Of a stretch of 7,313 nucleotides of DNA, positions 6,156 to 7,313 are shown piece after piece. The position numbers were made by a program, and so were the translations under genes. The stretch comes from Caldisericaceae bacterium (GTDB taxonomy: Bacteria; Calditrichota; Calditrichia; Calditrichales; Calditrichaceae), in NCBI GenBank assembly GCA_021160885.1, contig JAGHBR010000276.1, positions 1 to 7,313 of the forward strand. The letters are read 5' to 3'. How positions within the stretch are numbered: the first letter of the stretch is position 1; each line of letters opens with the position of its first letter. The notes under the pieces were generated by a model, which searched no databases, had not been told where the DNA came from, and was given only the letters and a program-made list of their open reading frames with translations.

Positions 6156-6160
6156 AAAAA

Positions 6161-7144
6161 ATGACAGGCAAACAACAAGGCTTATTAATCCTGATCACTT
6201 TTGTTACGCTTCTCCTTAATGCCTGTGGCACCAAAACGGTTTTAATGACCGTTACCCGTCCGGCGGAAATCAATCCGAAAAATTACCAAAAAATTGCCCT
6301 TGGTGATTTTGTTAATGCCAGAGGGCAAACCGATCAACATGCACTCGATTTAAGAGATGCCTTCACTAACCAATTGATTAACACCAAACGCTTTGAAGTT
6401 GTGGATCGTCAGGCCTTAGGGAGAATTCTTGAAGAACAAAAGTTAGCTATCTCGGGACTGATTGACGAAAGCAGCGCCCCCAAAATTGGTAAACTTTTGG
6501 GCGCTTCTGCTTTGGTTTTTGGTCGAATTACGCAGGATCAATTTAAAGAAGAAGTAAAACAGACGGGTACTTACAAAGATAAGAAAGGCAAACAACACAA
6601 AAGATTCAAACGTTACGCATCTTACACCCTGGGCGTTAATTTAAAAATTGTCGATGTGCAATCCGGCAAGATTTTGATTTCAAAAGAACTAAAATCAATA
6701 CAAAAGGCTGAAGCGACCGCCGTAGACAAAAGACCGGCCAGGATTGATAAACAGAATCTTTACCAGAAATGCCTGGCCGATATCAGTACTCAATTTAGAC
6801 ATATGATTGCGCCTTACAAAGTCACCGTTAAAGCCCAATTTTTGGTTGATGACAAAGTACCGGCAACAAAACGCGCTGTGGCTTTGTTTAAAGCCGATGA
6901 ATGGGAAAAAGGCTTGCAGGTACTAAAAAAGGCTTTGAACAGGCCGATTCCTGACAAAAAGCTCAAAGCCAAAGTTTACTACGATTTGGGTCTGGCCCAG
7001 ATGTATTTGGGGCGGCATGAGGAGGCCATTCAAAATTTAACCAGAGCGCTGGAATTAAAACCGGATGAAAGTCGCTACCAGAAGGCACTTAAAACCGCTA
7101 AAGAAGAAAAAAAGAAAGCAGAAAAATTAAAAGAACAATTGTAA
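6161..7144 (+). CDS. CsgG-like lipoprotein with C-terminal TPR region
   Basis: A 327-residue predicted lipoprotein. The signal peptide has a hydrophobic core (LLILITFVTLLL, 8-19) and a lipobox LNAC with the lipidated cysteine at 22; the following Gly suggests outer-membrane sorting in Gram-negative bacteria. Residues about 40-215 form a CsgG/LpoB-like domain: 'KIALGDF' (44-50), 'FTNQLINTKRFEVVDRQALG' (68-87), 'ILEEQKLAISGLIDESSAPK' (89-108), 'IGKLLGASALVFGRI' (109-123) and 'LGVNLKIVDVQSGKIL' (157-172). Family members form curli secretion channels or help peptidoglycan synthases and other envelope complexes. No curli genes are nearby, so curli export is not implied. Residues about 235-305 hold TPR-like helices, the clearest being 'KVYYDLGLAQMYLGRHEEAI' (271-290) with 'NLTRALELKPDE' (292-303), and the end is a lysine/glutamate-rich helix (305-327). 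A basic insert (133-151, KQTGTYKDKKGKQHKRFKR) lies where CsgG has its membrane-spanning hairpins, so a pore is not assured. Confidence 0.88.
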   Translation: MTGKQQGLLILITFVTLLLNACGTKTVLMTVTRPAEINPKNYQKIALGDFVNARGQTDQHALDLRDAFTNQLINTKRFEVVDRQALGRILEEQKLAISGLIDESSAPKIGKLLGASALVFGRITQDQFKEEVKQTGTYKDKKGKQHKRFKRYASYTLGVNLKIVDVQSGKILISKELKSIQKAEATAVDKRPARIDKQNLYQKCLADISTQFRHMIAPYKVTVKAQFLVDDKVPATKRAVALFKADEWEKGLQVLKKALNRPIPDKKLKAKVYYDLGLAQMYLGRHEEAIQNLTRALELKPDESRYQKALKTAKEEKKKAEKLKEQL

Positions 7145-7228
7145 AAAGTGCAAGAGCTGCATTCTGGAGTGCCGCTGCAAAAGCTTGCTAACAGCTGGGT
7201 AAATAAGGTTAAGAGTTAAGGTTTTTTA

Positions 7229-7245
7229 GTTGAATAGGTGTTATG
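7229..7245. repeat. 17-bp direct repeat, copy 2
   Basis: GTTGAATAGGTGTTATG, identical and co-oriented with 4519-4535. It lies 85 bp after the CsgG-like stop, just behind a run of six T (7222-7227). The rest of 7145-7313 shows no gene I can support; 7149-7188 could fold into a weak branched hairpin. Confidence 0.6.
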
Positions 7246-7313
7246 TTTAAAAGTCAGCGGGGCGTTCGGTGTGCAGTTGCCCCTTTGCCCTTTTCTGGCG
7301 TTTTGATAAGGTA

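Noticed and set aside
7149..7227. Terminator after the CsgG-like gene
   Set aside because: GCAAG/CTTGC and an inner GCATT-CTGG-AGTGC stem can form, but the T run at 7222-7227 is over 30 nt behind them with no stem directly before it.
7243..7313. Possible start of another gene (ATG within the second 17-bp repeat, open to the right edge)
   Set aside because: Only 23 codons, no properly spaced ribosome binding site, unconvincing composition, and the ATG belongs to a repeat that also occurs upstream of the glycosyltransferase, where the frame ends quickly.

Overview
The window is bacterial, moderately AT-rich chromosomal DNA (about 40-45 % GC by eye, lower between genes). It has Shine-Dalgarno sites of the GGAGG type, lipoprotein or Sec signal peptides and Gram-negative style envelope genes. 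The gene families (CsgG-like lipoprotein with a TPR tail, FemAB/GNAT protein, Wzx-like flippase, GT4 glycosyltransferase, thioredoxin with a helical tail) would fit the FCB/Calditrichota side of the tree. A Caldithrix-like organism is a guess from protein style only. No tRNA, rRNA, CRISPR array, transposase or phage gene was seen.

Layout. Positions 1-159 (-) hold the N-terminus of a RecA/KaiC-like P-loop ATPase that runs off the left edge. A divergent intergenic region follows, with a perfect 15-bp inverted repeat at 217-252. Then comes a tight three-gene (+) operon: a SRPBCC/START-like protein (344-790), a FemAB/GNAT-like acyltransferase (787-1770, 4-bp overlap) and a polysaccharide flippase (1778-3166, 7-bp gap). 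A GT4 glycosyltransferase (3303-4493, -) converges on it, with a terminator-like hairpin between. The flippase, the glycosyltransferase and probably the FemAB-like protein suggest the edge of a surface-glycan locus. No polymerase, ligase or sugar-nucleotide gene is visible here, so the product cannot be inferred.

The right half differs. At 4599-5716 (-) lies a broken thioredoxin-fold gene with a helical/TPR-like tail. It has at least five frameshifts, an in-frame TAG, and a TGA exactly where the first cysteine of the redox C-x-x-C motif should be. Its ribosome binding site and intrinsic terminator remain. An AT-rich stretch of about 440 bp without a convincing gene separates it from a divergent, intact CsgG-like lipoprotein gene with a C-terminal TPR region (6161-7144, +). 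A 17-bp sequence occurs identically at 4519-4535 and 7229-7245, bracketing the pseudogene plus lipoprotein segment.

The most unusual site is the TGA in the thioredoxin motif. A small hairpin sits downstream at a distance compatible with a bacterial SECIS element. The other lesions make simple pseudogene decay the more economical reading, but a selenoprotein ancestor (Sec-x-x-Cys) can be tested. I did not find a convincing new multi-gene system in this window.
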